64,000 bases of DNA from Candidatus Heimdallarchaeota archaeon (GCA_018238155.1 JABCTZ010000036.1:310001-374000); one strand, 5' to 3'. Counted from the stretch's first letter, positions 27,311 through 37,259 are shown. The notes: a model not told the origin generated them from the letters alone. Program-made: numbers and translations.

Positions 27311-27937
27311 ATGACCTCTGATGAAAAATCGAAGAAAGCATCATTATTAAATGAAAAGAGTTTGAAATCTTTGACTAATGGCAAAATAGATGAAGCAATA
27401 GCTTTCTTAGAAGAAGCAACTAAGTTAGATCCCACATTGGATCTTGCTTATGGAAATTTGGGAATTTGTTTTGCACAAAGAAGAGAATATGAAAAGGCAT
27501 TGACTTCTTACAAAAAAGCATTAACTATTGATTCAACTCGAATCGCTTATCATACAGGTATCGCAGCGATTTATCTTGATACAAAACAATATGATGATGC
27601 TCAAAAACATCTGGAAATAGCAAAAAAGATTAATCCAAAAAATCTAGCTTATTTACTAAACTACGGTTTATGGTTATTTGTAACAAATAGATATCAGGAA
27701 ACGATAAACTTTCATGAAGAATTTCTCAATTCGGGATTATTACCTGAAACCGATTTACGTAATAATGCTATTGCAAATTATCGACTGGCTTTTTCATATA
27801 TTGAAGTAAACAATGTTGGACGTGGGCTTGACATTGTTGAAGAATGTTTAAACTCTCCTTATATTGCGAATGATTTTCAATTATCTTTTGTTTTTCGACA
27901 AGTGAAAAATAAAGCCAAATATAAAATAGGGGGATAA
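27311..27937 (+). CDS. TPR-repeat protein
   Basis: This 208-residue protein has about three to four tetratricopeptide repeats between residues 15 and 150, for example IDEAIAFLEEATKLDPTLDL, YEKALTSYKKALTIDS and YDDAQKHLEIAKKINP. TPRs are protein-interaction scaffolds; no catalytic domain or signal peptide is present. GGTGAG lies 9 bases upstream of the ATG. It is 55 bases before the RING-finger gene in the same direction, so the TPR protein could be an adaptor for it. Confidence 0.8.
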   Translation: MTSDEKSKKASLLNEKSLKSLTNGKIDEAIAFLEEATKLDPTLDLAYGNLGICFAQRREYEKALTSYKKALTIDSTRIAYHTGIAAIYLDTKQYDDAQKHLEIAKKINPKNLAYLLNYGLWLFVTNRYQETINFHEEFLNSGLLPETDLRNNAIANYRLAFSYIEVNNVGRGLDIVEECLNSPYIANDFQLSFVFRQVKNKAKYKIGG

Positions 27938-27992
27938 AAGTACTAAGTTTTATATCAAAGGAACAATATCTATTATTTTGGGAGAGCTAGAA

Positions 27993-28958
27993 ATGTCAGT
28001 AATATACTGCTCACTAAAAAAATTCTCAAAAAAAGAAAAGGGGGAAATTTGTGCAATTTGCAGAAAAAGTCTGAAAAAAGATGACTTAATAATTCAATGC
28101 TCAAATTGTAGTACTTTTTTTCATCACAATCATCTACAAGAATGGTTGAATGCGAATTCTGAGTGTCCTGTTTGTAGAAACAATTTGATAATTTTGATTT
28201 CAGAAGATGAAGACATTAATAATAATGCTCTTCATTCAAAAAAAGATACTCTCGAAATTTCGAAAATAGATGGAGTGATAAAAGAAGACAATAAATTGGT
28301 TTTTTTTAATCCAATTTTAAAACCAAAAATATCATCAATTGTTTTACAAATCATAATATTGACAACGGGTTTTCTACTATTTAGCATTATTCTTATTGAT
28401 TTTACAATTGTAATCAGTGTAAACATACTTCAATTTGAATCAATCAGTTGGATGAATATTGTAATTGCATTACCGTTTTTATTAATCAGCATATTCATCA
28501 TAATTTTGGGAGTAGAGAATGATAAAATCACTTTTAGTAATAATTGGCAAAATTTAGAGCTGAATGATAACAAGATTGTTGTTACAAGTAAAAAATTACC
28601 AAAGGAAATTGAGCTATTTCCAAATAAAATAAAATCAATATTAATTGAAACATATGAAGATGAATTTGAAGAACATGAAGAAATATTAGAGGATTTGTAC
28701 TGCTTAAGATTAGAAATTAAATATGATGACGGAAAGAAATATCATTTCAGAAGGATCTTTGCAAATATTAGCTCTTCCAAAACTGAACGAGTAGCCCATG
28801 TGTTAGAAGAGTTCTTAATGGAAAAATATTCTATTCAAATATCAGTTTTTACAGAAGAAATGGAGAAAAAGAAGGAAAGAATAAGAATTCTTTGCATCTG
28901 TATAGGAGTAATTTTACTATTGAGTATCATCCTAACTCATACTAGGTTCTACTTCTAG
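27993..28958 (+). CDS. Membrane-anchored RING-finger protein (putative E3-like)
   Basis: Residues 20-61 hold a RING-type cross-brace: Cys20-x2-Cys23, Cys36-x2-Cys39, His44-x2-His47 and Cys58-x2-Cys61, with the typical Trp51 in HLQEWL and CPVCR at the end. Two TM helices follow (about residues 113-177). A soluble alpha/beta stretch and a final TM at the C-terminus (CIGVILLLSIILTH) complete the 321 residues. In eukaryotes this arrangement marks membrane E3 ubiquitin ligases; RING proteins are also reported from Asgard archaea with ubiquitin systems. The start is the ATG after GGGAG, not an upstream TTG. No ubiquitin, E1 or E2 gene is in the window, so ligase activity is inference. Confidence 0.78.
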   Translation: MSVIYCSLKKFSKKEKGEICAICRKSLKKDDLIIQCSNCSTFFHHNHLQEWLNANSECPVCRNNLIILISEDEDINNNALHSKKDTLEISKIDGVIKEDNKLVFFNPILKPKISSIVLQIIILTTGFLLFSIILIDFTIVISVNILQFESISWMNIVIALPFLLISIFIIILGVENDKITFSNNWQNLELNDNKIVVTSKKLPKEIELFPNKIKSILIETYEDEFEEHEEILEDLYCLRLEIKYDDGKKYHFRRIFANISSSKTERVAHVLEEFLMEKYSIQISVFTEEMEKKKERIRILCICIGVILLLSIILTHTRFYF

Positions 28959-28986
28959 TTTTTCTAAAAAAAAGAGATAAGAATTT

Positions 28987-29064
28987 TTAACTTATTCCAA
29001 GTTCATCTAGCTTATTGAGAGCGCTACCAATACGTCCTGCTATAGTGTTGAGAATAATTTCCAT
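28987..29064 (-). other. 25-codon ORF, possible remnant of a gene
   Basis: On the minus strand a short frame reads MEIILNTIAGRIGSALNKLD and ends ELGIS; the same frame continues upstream (ARFGIIIDG) to a stop codon. It looks like the C-terminal helix of a lost gene, but could be chance. Nothing else is seen between 28959 and 29165. Confidence 0.25.
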
Positions 29065-29165
29065 GCCGTCAATTATTATTCCAAAACGAGCTATATATTA
29101 TCACTGACTCATTATACCAATCTTTGATAATAAATATTATAGAAAATGAAGGGGGAAATTGATGA

Positions 29166-31514
29166 TTATTCGTCATCAATAAATATTTGATCGAAATATT
29201 TTTGCAATTCAAGATTATCTGTATCAGGTATTTCTATTTCTTTATCTTTAATAACAAGTTCACCCTCGCCTCTAATACTTAAAGGATACTCTTCTTCATC
29301 TCCTCTTACTTTTGGAGATTCTTCCACAGGTTGCCTTTTAAGATGACGCTTTCTAGAAAAAGCCAAATAAACTAATCCAATAGCTGCTAAGGCAACAAAT
29401 CCAACAATGGGGAAAATTAGATTTGATAAATTAATCATTAATGGTATTGAGTCTAAATGGGCAATAATCAAAGATATTTCAGAAGAAGTAATGAATATAT
29501 GATTATTGGCTATAAATAAATCTTGAATACCCACTATTCCACTTATTGTTCCTTCTAAAATTGGATTTGATTTATCATTGATATCCAGAGCATAAATTGA
29601 ATTTGTATAACTATTATAGATGTAGATGTAATTATTAGAAACACAAATCTTTCTATAATAATAGTAACTCTCTTCAAGTTCATGATTAATAATAGCTAAT
29701 TCAATTGGATTGAGTAAGTCGTGAATATCATATATTACCAATCCTTTTCCGCGTATAGAGGTATAAATGTAATTGTTCTTAACAACAATATATCGAATAT
29801 AGTGATCGAAAGCAATTATACTTGAATCATTAATAATATTCCCCGATTGATCTAAAGAGTAAATACTTAGCTCTCTTGATAAACGGTTCACGATATATAG
29901 ATAATCATTATTTACTTTAATTTGCTCTGCTCTATTTCCTATCAAAAATGTATTTTGTATAGTTAAATTATTAGGGTTTGCTAAATTAATGAGAGCTATC
30001 CCGCGTTCATAAAATAAACCATTATATATGAAATATTTAGTATATAATTTATCTTCAATAATTTCAATTGTTGAGAAATCAATAAAATAATCTTTATTTT
30101 TATACTGAAAGCGATTATTACATGTTCCAATTAATTGAGGATTATTGGGTTTGGAAATATCATATATGAGAATTTTGTATCTAATCTCATAGAAATAGCT
30201 AAAGGCAAACACGTATAGTTTATCTTCTTCAACGAATATTGATACCTCTTCAAATGGACACTCTATAAATGAGACAAATTTTGGTCTAGTTGGGTTTTTA
30301 ATATTTACAATAAAAATACCACACAAAAAAGTAGAATAAATAGCATAATTTCCTGAAACAATTACTTCTTTTGAAAGACTAGAAAAAAGAATTGTGTCTA
30401 TAAATTCTAATTCATTTGGATCATTAGTTGAATAGATTCTTATTCCAGTGAAAGAATCTAATACGATTAAATATTCACCTTTAAAAATCATATCTATTGA
30501 AAAGCTTGGTATTTTTACTTCACAAATAAGGATTATTTCTTCTGGGCTACTAATATCTGCTTTTACTAAGTGGTTGTTACTTGCTAAGAATAAGTAATCG
30601 TCTTTTACTGCTAAACAAGTAAATCCAAATGGTACATCAATATGCTTGGAAATTAACTTGAACTCTAGACTTAAATCAAAAATAGACAGCTGCATTTCCG
30701 AAGTTGAAAAAAGATAATTATCAATTATTTTCAAATTTCTTTCAGCAAGATTTTTTTCATAATAAACCATTTTAGCTTTTGGGTCTAAAATCGAAGAATA
30801 ATTATATTCTAACAAATAATCAGTAACGGATAGAATTATTTTATCAATATTATTATCTTTATAAAAAATGACATCATAGTAATTACTAACTCTAAATGTA
30901 ATCCGATTGACAAAAATAGGCTTCTCTATATTCTCTATATTGTAGATACGACAGCCTTTTAAATTATCAATTACAAAGAGTGCTGAATATCTAATCTTGA
31001 AACTTATATAGTATAGGTTTTCAATATAGATTTCGGATACTTTTTCTGGATTAAGAATATCTGAAAAATCATAAATTACTATTCCTCTCCTTAAAGCAAT
31101 TAAACAATAACTATCTTTGATAATTGTGCTAAAGACAAAAACAGTAAACTCTGAATCAAAGAAATCACCACTGAATTCTGCAATAAATTTTGGTTTTTTC
31201 ACATCTGAAAAATCAAATAATATTAATCCATCATAACCACATGAAAGGAATAATATATCTTGATTTCCAATTCGTGCTAATTTTAGCTCTCGAGGTTTAG
31301 CCTGTATAGTTGCAGAAAAAGTACTCAAAATACTACAATCAGTTAATACAACATCTTCTAAGGGTTTATCATTGGCAGTTGGAAAATCAGTCGAAATATT
31401 TTGAGCTGTCAAATCTTCTATTGAAGTGTAGATAAAAATAGTGTTTAATACTAAGAGCATCAAAATAGCTGTAGATAGTAATTTACCTTTATATTTTGTT
31501 TTTTGGACAAACAT
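29166..31514 (-). CDS. Surface LVIVD-repeat beta-propeller protein with C-terminal TM
   Basis: After an N-terminal signal (LLSTAILMLLVLNTIFIYTS) the chain is built of roughly 40-residue beta units with the LVIVD-like pattern: GLILFDFSDVKKPKFIAEF, GIRIYSTNDPNELEFIDTI, GLVIYDIHDLLNPIELAII. LVIVD repeats form beta-propellers on prokaryotic surface proteins. Near residue 705-730 one TM (IVGFVALAAIGLVYLAF) is followed by a basic stop-transfer and an acidic cytoplasmic tail ending DQIFIDDE. Its start codon shares one base with the stop of the upstream propeller gene (TAATG), so the two are translated together and may form a surface pair. Confidence 0.8.
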   Translation of the reverse strand: MFVQKTKYKGKLLSTAILMLLVLNTIFIYTSIEDLTAQNISTDFPTANDKPLEDVVLTDCSILSTFSATIQAKPRELKLARIGNQDILFLSCGYDGLILFDFSDVKKPKFIAEFSGDFFDSEFTVFVFSTIIKDSYCLIALRRGIVIYDFSDILNPEKVSEIYIENLYYISFKIRYSALFVIDNLKGCRIYNIENIEKPIFVNRITFRVSNYYDVIFYKDNNIDKIILSVTDYLLEYNYSSILDPKAKMVYYEKNLAERNLKIIDNYLFSTSEMQLSIFDLSLEFKLISKHIDVPFGFTCLAVKDDYLFLASNNHLVKADISSPEEIILICEVKIPSFSIDMIFKGEYLIVLDSFTGIRIYSTNDPNELEFIDTILFSSLSKEVIVSGNYAIYSTFLCGIFIVNIKNPTRPKFVSFIECPFEEVSIFVEEDKLYVFAFSYFYEIRYKILIYDISKPNNPQLIGTCNNRFQYKNKDYFIDFSTIEIIEDKLYTKYFIYNGLFYERGIALINLANPNNLTIQNTFLIGNRAEQIKVNNDYLYIVNRLSRELSIYSLDQSGNIINDSSIIAFDHYIRYIVVKNNYIYTSIRGKGLVIYDIHDLLNPIELAIINHELEESYYYYRKICVSNNYIYIYNSYTNSIYALDINDKSNPILEGTISGIVGIQDLFIANNHIFITSSEISLIIAHLDSIPLMINLSNLIFPIVGFVALAAIGLVYLAFSRKRHLKRQPVEESPKVRGDEEEYPLSIRGEGELVIKDKEIEIPDTDNLELQKYFDQIFIDDE

Positions 31515-34252
31515 TATCTATTTCTCCTTCGATTTTTTCGACAACGATATATTATTGTAAGAGTGCTGAGAAAAATAATCAATAAGAATGTGAAGTTAAT
31601 AGAGGATTTAGCTTGAGTTTCATTGGGGTAATCATTAGGATCCATTGGATCAGTTCCCATCTCAATTTCAATCTTATCTGAAAAATTATCAAAATCGCTA
31701 TCACTTGAGTTTGGATAAGTTCCTAACAAGTATTCTTCATAATTTGTTAAACCATCCAAATCTAAATCTGTTAACATATCTTTAGGATCATTTGGATTCA
31801 GCTGATAGGTATATTCCCACCAATCATCCATTTCATCTTTGTCCGTATCATTTGATAATGGATTTGTTAAACTAAATAATATCTCTATTCCATCTAGTAG
31901 CTTGTCTTGATCTGTATCATTTATTATCGGATTAGTTGAGTGAAGAAATATCTCATTGTAATCAGTTAGCTGATCAGTATCTGTATCAACCAAATTTGGA
32001 TCTGTTTGATAATAGAATTCTTCAAAATCTGATAGGTTATCTGAATCTGTATCGATATCAAATGGGTCTGAAAATTGCAAAGATTCTTCATAATTAGATA
32101 AATTATCAAAATCATAATCCAAATCTCTATCTGATGAGTTTAATGGATTAAGGTCATAATAAGCTTCAAAGTAATCATTCATATTATCTTCGTCTGTATC
32201 CTGATTGGTTTTATTTGTGTTAAAATAATTATCTTCAAAACAATCAAGTAATTGATCATAATCAGTGTCTTTGCCAAAACTTGTTATCCCATTTGATGTT
32301 TTATAATAGAAAATTTCTTCATCGGTAAATATTATCTTATCGTAATAAGGATTTTTAATTAAGGTTTGACTCAGAACAGGAAAATTGTTAGTATCAATTT
32401 TGTAAACGTTGATAGTGATGTGAGTTTCTAATAGAAATAGGTAGTTTTCTATTATTACTAACTCAAAGATAGTTTTTAACACAACCAAGGTAAATTTTAG
32501 GGTTGGGTTTAATGGGTTTGATATATCATAAAACTTGATATTATTATTTTGATTTGAAAATATTAGTAAATTGTCAGCAAATACTATATCATTATAGTGA
32601 TTCAAATCTCCACAAGAAATTTCGGCTAATAATTGTATATCTTGTTTGTCTGAGTAATTATATAAAAATATTAAATCAGTATAGCCAGAGTAAACTGCAA
32701 TTGTATCATTATTTATAGCAAACTTCTCCATTGATCCATTCCAATCAATATTAAATATCTGAGTAGGATTTGAAATAATCTCAATATCAATAATTAGAAA
32801 TTCATTGTTAATTAGCAAGAATATTAAATCATTTTTAATCTCAAAATTACTAACTATATCATATTGATAATTCAATTTGTGGATTAACATAAGACTTGGT
32901 TGAAATGGGTTACTTAAGTTGTAGAAATAAAATCTAGAGTCAGATGATGATGCTACAATTAAATAATTATCAACAACAGCCATTTTTTGGATAGTATAGT
33001 TAAATAACAATGATTTTGTTAAATGCGGGTTAAATGGGTTCGAAACATTGAAAATCCGAATACCAGTAATATCGATGCTACTTGCATACATAAGATTTTG
33101 ATAAAAACAAATAGAATCAATATATCTTCCAATTATACTTGATACAATATTAAAATTACTTGATTCTGTTATGTTGACAATATAAATAATATCTTGATTT
33201 GTATACAAGAATAGAAAATTATCACAAAAATCTACTCCATCATAGTAATAATTATGTAAAGGTTCGCTTTCCCCAATGTTAATTGGATGTTCAGGGTCTA
33301 CTAAACTATAAATATCAATTATTTTGCTTTCATAGACTGTATATTGCTCTAAGTATAGGTGTTCATTTTCGAAAGCAATAATATGACGATAATTTACTCC
33401 AATTGCTGATAAAGTTTCAATTGAGGTAATATTCTCATAACTATAAATGGTTACCAAATTACTCTTTTCAATTATCAAGATATCATCTTTAGCAACGATA
33501 TCGCGCCATTCAAATGAAGAGCTTGTATCATCGTGATAGATTTTTATAAGTTCAATACTTTCACTATTCGAAACATCAAAAAAGAAAATGAAACACGAAT
33601 AGTGGTCTGCTAAAATTAAAGTATCATTATCTAATAATCCTCTAAAAAAACGAGGCATAATAATTGATTCATAATAAACCTCGATTGGGTTCTCAGAATT
33701 TGAGATATTGAAAACATAAACTCCATCATTATTTAAATAGAAAAATAACAAGTCATTCTTAATTTCAAACCAGAGTATAAATTTGTGAGAAAATTCAAAG
33801 ATTAGCTCAGGAAATTTCAGGTTAGAGATATTGTAAATGGCTAATGAGTTTCTTTTTACAATTGAGATATTAGGTTCTAATATTTCAAATTTAAATATAT
33901 CATCATTTGGGAATAAAACATCTTCAAACAGTATATTTGACATATTTTCACAATTGTAAATCATTATTCCTTCATCAGTACAAATATAAAGTAAATTATC
34001 TTGTTTGTATGAATGATAAGTTTTAGTAAAAAATTTGTCTTTAATCTCTAAGCCTTTTGCGAAATTTAAATCCTCTTCTTCTTTCTGAGAGAAATCATTA
34101 ATAATTCCCTTATCCAAATCGGTCTCATTTTCGCTAGATTGAGCTGAGTTTTCATAATTTATGAAATTGTTTATGCTTGAAGTTGAACCAATCAATAGTA
34201 TACAAATAATTAGTAAATTAAAGCAATAGTGAATAACTTTTTTGTTTAACAT
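31514..34252 (-). CDS. Surface beta-propeller protein with Asp-rich calcium-type repeats
   Basis: A signal peptide (FNLLIICILLIGSTSSI) is followed by about 600 residues of LVIVD-like propeller units (GVYVFNISNSENPIEVYY, GIRIFNVSNPFNPHLTK). From roughly residue 665 to 875 there are about nine short repeats of the type DTDSDNLSDFEEFYYQTDP, each with the D-x-D-x-D/N-x-x-x-D/E ligands of thrombospondin type-3 / EF-hand-like calcium loops. A C-terminal TM (FTFLLIIFLSTLTIIY) plus a basic tail anchors it. A calcium-stiffened stalk with an outward propeller fits an adhesin or surface-layer-associated receptor. Translationally coupled to the next propeller gene. Confidence 0.82.
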   Translation of the reverse strand: MLNKKVIHYCFNLLIICILLIGSTSSINNFINYENSAQSSENETDLDKGIINDFSQKEEEDLNFAKGLEIKDKFFTKTYHSYKQDNLLYICTDEGIMIYNCENMSNILFEDVLFPNDDIFKFEILEPNISIVKRNSLAIYNISNLKFPELIFEFSHKFILWFEIKNDLLFFYLNNDGVYVFNISNSENPIEVYYESIIMPRFFRGLLDNDTLILADHYSCFIFFFDVSNSESIELIKIYHDDTSSSFEWRDIVAKDDILIIEKSNLVTIYSYENITSIETLSAIGVNYRHIIAFENEHLYLEQYTVYESKIIDIYSLVDPEHPINIGESEPLHNYYYDGVDFCDNFLFLYTNQDIIYIVNITESSNFNIVSSIIGRYIDSICFYQNLMYASSIDITGIRIFNVSNPFNPHLTKSLLFNYTIQKMAVVDNYLIVASSSDSRFYFYNLSNPFQPSLMLIHKLNYQYDIVSNFEIKNDLIFLLINNEFLIIDIEIISNPTQIFNIDWNGSMEKFAINNDTIAVYSGYTDLIFLYNYSDKQDIQLLAEISCGDLNHYNDIVFADNLLIFSNQNNNIKFYDISNPLNPTLKFTLVVLKTIFELVIIENYLFLLETHITINVYKIDTNNFPVLSQTLIKNPYYDKIIFTDEEIFYYKTSNGITSFGKDTDYDQLLDCFEDNYFNTNKTNQDTDEDNMNDYFEAYYDLNPLNSSDRDLDYDFDNLSNYEESLQFSDPFDIDTDSDNLSDFEEFYYQTDPNLVDTDTDQLTDYNEIFLHSTNPIINDTDQDKLLDGIEILFSLTNPLSNDTDKDEMDDWWEYTYQLNPNDPKDMLTDLDLDGLTNYEEYLLGTYPNSSDSDFDNFSDKIEIEMGTDPMDPNDYPNETQAKSSINFTFLLIIFLSTLTIIYRCRKNRRRNR

Positions 34253-34468
34253 AGTTGTCCCCTTTTGATTTACACAATATTTCTTTATTAAACATCCATC
34301 TCTTAGTTATTTCTTGGTTTTTTAATTATAAAAACAATAGCATTCAAATTGCATTCTATCGTTATAAAAAAATCAACCAGATATTTCACTTGTTTTAATT
34401 TCCACATCTGTGCAATTCTCAATCGTAACAGATTCAATTCCAAAATTGGAATATTCAATATTATCAAA

Positions 34469-35161
34469 TTACATATCATCGGTATCAATGAAGAATATAG
34501 CAATACAATCAATGATTAGAATTAACATCTCTGATGTTTGAGCTAGAGTTTGTAATACAGCATTGCTAGTAATTGCTTTCATAGAATAAAACACTGCGAA
34601 GAAAAGCAAAGCAATGAACACAATTATTGTAATTGCTAAATCTCGAAAGAAGGCTGGTGTTTTTTTAGGTTTTAGAGGACGATGTTTTCTAGTAAATCTC
34701 ATCATTTGCAATATGAAGTTGAGTATACCAAAACCGGCAATAAACATTGCTGCACCGATTCCATGGATAAGTCTTAAGGGTTGAGCACCTGCAGGTACAG
34801 CAGTTAAAATCGCTCCAATTGACATAATAAGGCTAAATATGCCTTTTATAATATTGTTTTCGAGATCTTTCTTCACAAAATATATTATTGCTATAACAAG
34901 AAAAATCACTCCACAGAGACAAAAACCAGTGCTAAAAATAATCAATGACGTTAAATTTGGCAGAGAATTTAGGCTCACAAATTTTCCAAGCTGACTCACA
35001 TATTCTTGAAAGAAGATGAATTTTTCCGGATAGAAAACCCATGAAAGAATAACGGTAAAAATTAGAATTGGTGCAATAGATATAATTAATCCTTGGAGAA
35101 ATTTCTGTGTATTTAGGCTGCCATTTTCCTTTTCAATTTTAGTTGGAGTTACTGATTGCAT
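34469..35161 (-). CDS. Six-TM membrane protein, DUF998/Frag1-like
   Basis: There are about six hydrophobic segments in 230 residues. The loop FQEYVSQLGKFVSLNSLPN after the first helix, followed by a Gly-containing second helix, and HGIGAAMFIAGFGILNFIL later, resemble the DUF998 or Frag1/DRAM-type membrane families, but the match is by eye and weak. The N-terminal 20 residues are cytoplasmic-like. A TATA-like stretch (complement of about 35186-35200) precedes the start. It is alone on the minus strand. Confidence 0.55.
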   Translation of the reverse strand: MQSVTPTKIEKENGSLNTQKFLQGLIISIAPILIFTVILSWVFYPEKFIFFQEYVSQLGKFVSLNSLPNLTSLIIFSTGFCLCGVIFLVIAIIYFVKKDLENNIIKGIFSLIMSIGAILTAVPAGAQPLRLIHGIGAAMFIAGFGILNFILQMMRFTRKHRPLKPKKTPAFFRDLAITIIVFIALLFFAVFYSMKAITSNAVLQTLAQTSEMLILIIDCIAIFFIDTDDM

Positions 35162-35403
35162 GTGTTATTCTAATCATTTGAACTTTATATATTTATATCC
35201 TAGTAAATCTTGCAATTTCTCATATTCCAAAAGCAACTACTAATTTTGTCATAATATAGTGCCTTTAGTTTATTTCATTAAAAATTTTATGTGTTTATTG
35301 TCGGTAAAAAGTGAATAAAGATGGAAAATAAAATTTGTAGATTAATAGTTTGGTTGACCATCTTTCTTCTATTATTTACCATTTAACTCTAACTAACATT
35401 CAC

Positions 35404-35688
35404 TTAGATTTGGTCAAAACTACTTTCTTTTGGAGGGGATGATTTTTCTCTTCTTCTCCTCACAAATTCCTTGATAACATTAATGGTGGTAATAATTGCA
35501 AATATTTCAAATGCTATAAACGCTAATGTGAACACGATTATACCAGATATCTGACCAGCACTCCAAGTGTAAATTAGGTCAAGAGAGAATGTGCCGTTTT
35601 TAAAGAAACCAGGAATTACTATAGTTTGTATTAACGCTACTGGAAAGCTTATTCCAAATAATAAAGCACCAAAAAGTAATATTATCAC
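35404..35688 (-). CDS. Small two-TM membrane protein
   Basis: This 94-residue protein has two hydrophobic helices (residues about 2-25 and 47-70) joined by a short loop and a basic, then Ser/Pro-rich tail (RRRREKSSPPKES). The start is GTG. No family is recognised. Confidence 0.45.
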   Translation of the reverse strand: MIILLFGALLFGISFPVALIQTIVIPGFFKNGTFSLDLIYTWSAGQISGIIVFTLAFIAFEIFAIITTINVIKEFVRRRREKSSPPKESSFDQI

Positions 35689-35776
35689 TCAAGGAAAATA
35701 ATGACTTGTGTTGATATCGTGCATCTAAAGTAAACAACTCTTTTTGTTTTGGAACTTGCTAGCTTATTGAAGCTTA

Positions 35777-36280
35777 TTATTTGTACAGTTCCCAATGAAC
35801 TAATTCTTCAAGCTGTTTTCTAGATGAATCACGTATTTGATCTGAATAACCAAGAGCAACCAAAGCCATAACATTTAGATGCTCAGGAATATTGAGGAGT
35901 TTTTTTATTTCCACTTCAAATGAGGTTCCAATAACACCTGCCCAACACGTTCCTAAACCCTCTGCATGAGCTTGAATCATAAAATGTAAAATGGTTAATG
36001 CAGTATCTGACATATGGTATTTTGAGTGAATTTCAGGATTTGTTAAAGGGATAAAAACTACTGGGCTTTCAGCAACGAATTTTGCATATGGATGAATTTC
36101 AGCAAATTTCTTTCTCATAACTTCATCTTTAACAATTAGGAATTCCCAGGGTTGCTTATTAGATGCGGAAGGAGCCCATCTTGCTGCTTCAAGGCATTTG
36201 TTCAACTTTTCTTCTTCTACTGGCTGGGATTTGTATTTTCTAATACTTCTCCTTGATTTCAATAATTCTAGTGTATCCAT
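35777..36280 (-). CDS. Nitroreductase-family flavoprotein
   Basis: An FMN-dependent nitroreductase of about 167 residues, the normal family length. The N-terminal RRSIRKY (FMN phosphate binding), WAPSASNKQPW and the C-terminal GLGTCWAGVIG with GYSD are characteristic. These enzymes use NAD(P)H to reduce nitroaromatics, quinones or flavins. The start MDTLELL follows GGTGAT at ideal spacing; an upstream TTG two codons earlier is unlikely. It is monocistronic on the minus strand. Confidence 0.85.
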   Translation of the reverse strand: MDTLELLKSRRSIRKYKSQPVEEEKLNKCLEAARWAPSASNKQPWEFLIVKDEVMRKKFAEIHPYAKFVAESPVVFIPLTNPEIHSKYHMSDTALTILHFMIQAHAEGLGTCWAGVIGTSFEVEIKKLLNIPEHLNVMALVALGYSDQIRDSSRKQLEELVHWELYK

Positions 36281-36493
36281 TTTCAATCACCATTAGATCA
36301 TTAATTTAATCTAACTATCAATTTCTTATAAATGCTCTCAATGCGAAAACAAAGTAATATTTTTGATACGAGCTAACCATGAATCTTTCAATTAATCCCA
36401 TGAAATTACTTGAGATAAAGATTCCGGAAATAACAAGATTCCTTGTTAGAAAAATAATAATTACCAGAGTTTTTTATTCGAAAGTATCATTAT

Positions 36494-36865
36494 CTATTTC
36501 TTGGAATGTTTTTGAAACCATTTTTTTATTTCGTCAAAACTCATCTCCATTTTAGCTACTTTAATTGTCATAGAATAAACTTCACCTAAAGGTGGTGTAA
36601 AAACCAATCCATTTTTACTTAGAAAAATATAAGCTACTAAAATGCCTATTCGTTTATTACCATCAGCAAAGTAATGGTTTTCGACTAGTTCTTTGTAGAG
36701 AATTGTGACCTAATCCCAAATAGTTGGGTTATTTTGAAATGGTATTCCCCAACGAATTTTATGTAGTGTACTGCTTAATCCCTCACGATTCATTAAAGGA
36801 ACAGGTTTCTCAATATATTCTTCATATAAGGTAATAATATATTCCTTGGTAGGCATCCAAACCAT
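36494..36865 (-). pseudogene. doc: Doc/Fic-type toxin gene interrupted by in-frame TAG
   Basis: A frame of 124 codons runs from the ATG at 36865 to the stop at 36494, broken only by TAG at codon 52 (36710-36712). After the break it reads VTILYKELVENHYFADGNKR, the Fic-fold motif HxFxDGNKR of death-on-curing toxins, then IGILVAYIFLSKNGL as in Doc. Doc proteins phosphorylate EF-Tu and poison translation. The codon before the motif is Gln (CAG) in many Doc proteins, so a single C-to-T change explains the stop. It starts three bases after the stop of an RHH-type antitoxin, with GGTGA as its ribosome-binding site. Other genes here end in TAG normally, so readthrough is unlikely. Confidence 0.8.
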
Positions 36866-36867
36866 TT

Positions 36868-37113
36868 TTATTCACCAAGTTTTTGCCATTCGTTCCCATA
36901 TTTTCCCATAAATTTCTTAATGCGTTTCTTATCTTGTTTCACTTCTGATTTTGCATCTTTTTCAATTGATTCTAACTCTTCTTTAAAATAATATTGTATT
37001 AGAAAGCGAAATATTTCAGCATCATCTTCAATACCTAATTCTGCTTTAATTAATTCAAAACGTTTTGAAAGGATGCCTTTTAGTTCCATCTGGATTTTTT
37101 TTGACTCAGCCAT
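36868..37113 (-). CDS. Ribbon-helix-helix-type antitoxin of a Doc pair
   Basis: This 81-residue basic protein begins MAESKKIQMELKGILSKRF and continues with a helix IKAELGIEDDAEIFRFLIQY, the pattern of archaeal RHH DNA-binding antitoxins. The Lys/Glu-rich C-terminus would cover the toxin. GGTGA precedes the ATG; an earlier TTG is a weaker start. It is directly followed by the doc-like gene, the usual antitoxin-toxin order, and probably represses its own promoter. If the toxin is inactive, this antitoxin is a leftover. Confidence 0.65.
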   Translation of the reverse strand: MAESKKIQMELKGILSKRFELIKAELGIEDDAEIFRFLIQYYFKEELESIEKDAKSEVKQDKKRIKKFMGKYGNEWQKLGE

Positions 37114-37259
37114 TCTTTTCACCAAATGTTTTGTATTTCATTCTCCTTTCCTTTATCTGCTTTAAGATATATTAGATTTTGTTATTAAATTCTAATTATA
37201 ATTGATGATTGAAAATTTATAAAATTTCTCGATTAATAAAAAAACAAGCTACTGTTTAT

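Noticed and set aside
34303..34512. 69-codon minus-strand frame beside the six-TM gene
   Set aside because: It overlaps the six-TM coding sequence in another frame and has no ribosome-binding site.
36710..36712. TAG in Doc as a pyrrolysine or readthrough codon
   Set aside because: TAG ends several ordinary genes here (for example at 19450, 28958, 39316, 59595) and a CAG-to-TAG change is the simpler explanation.
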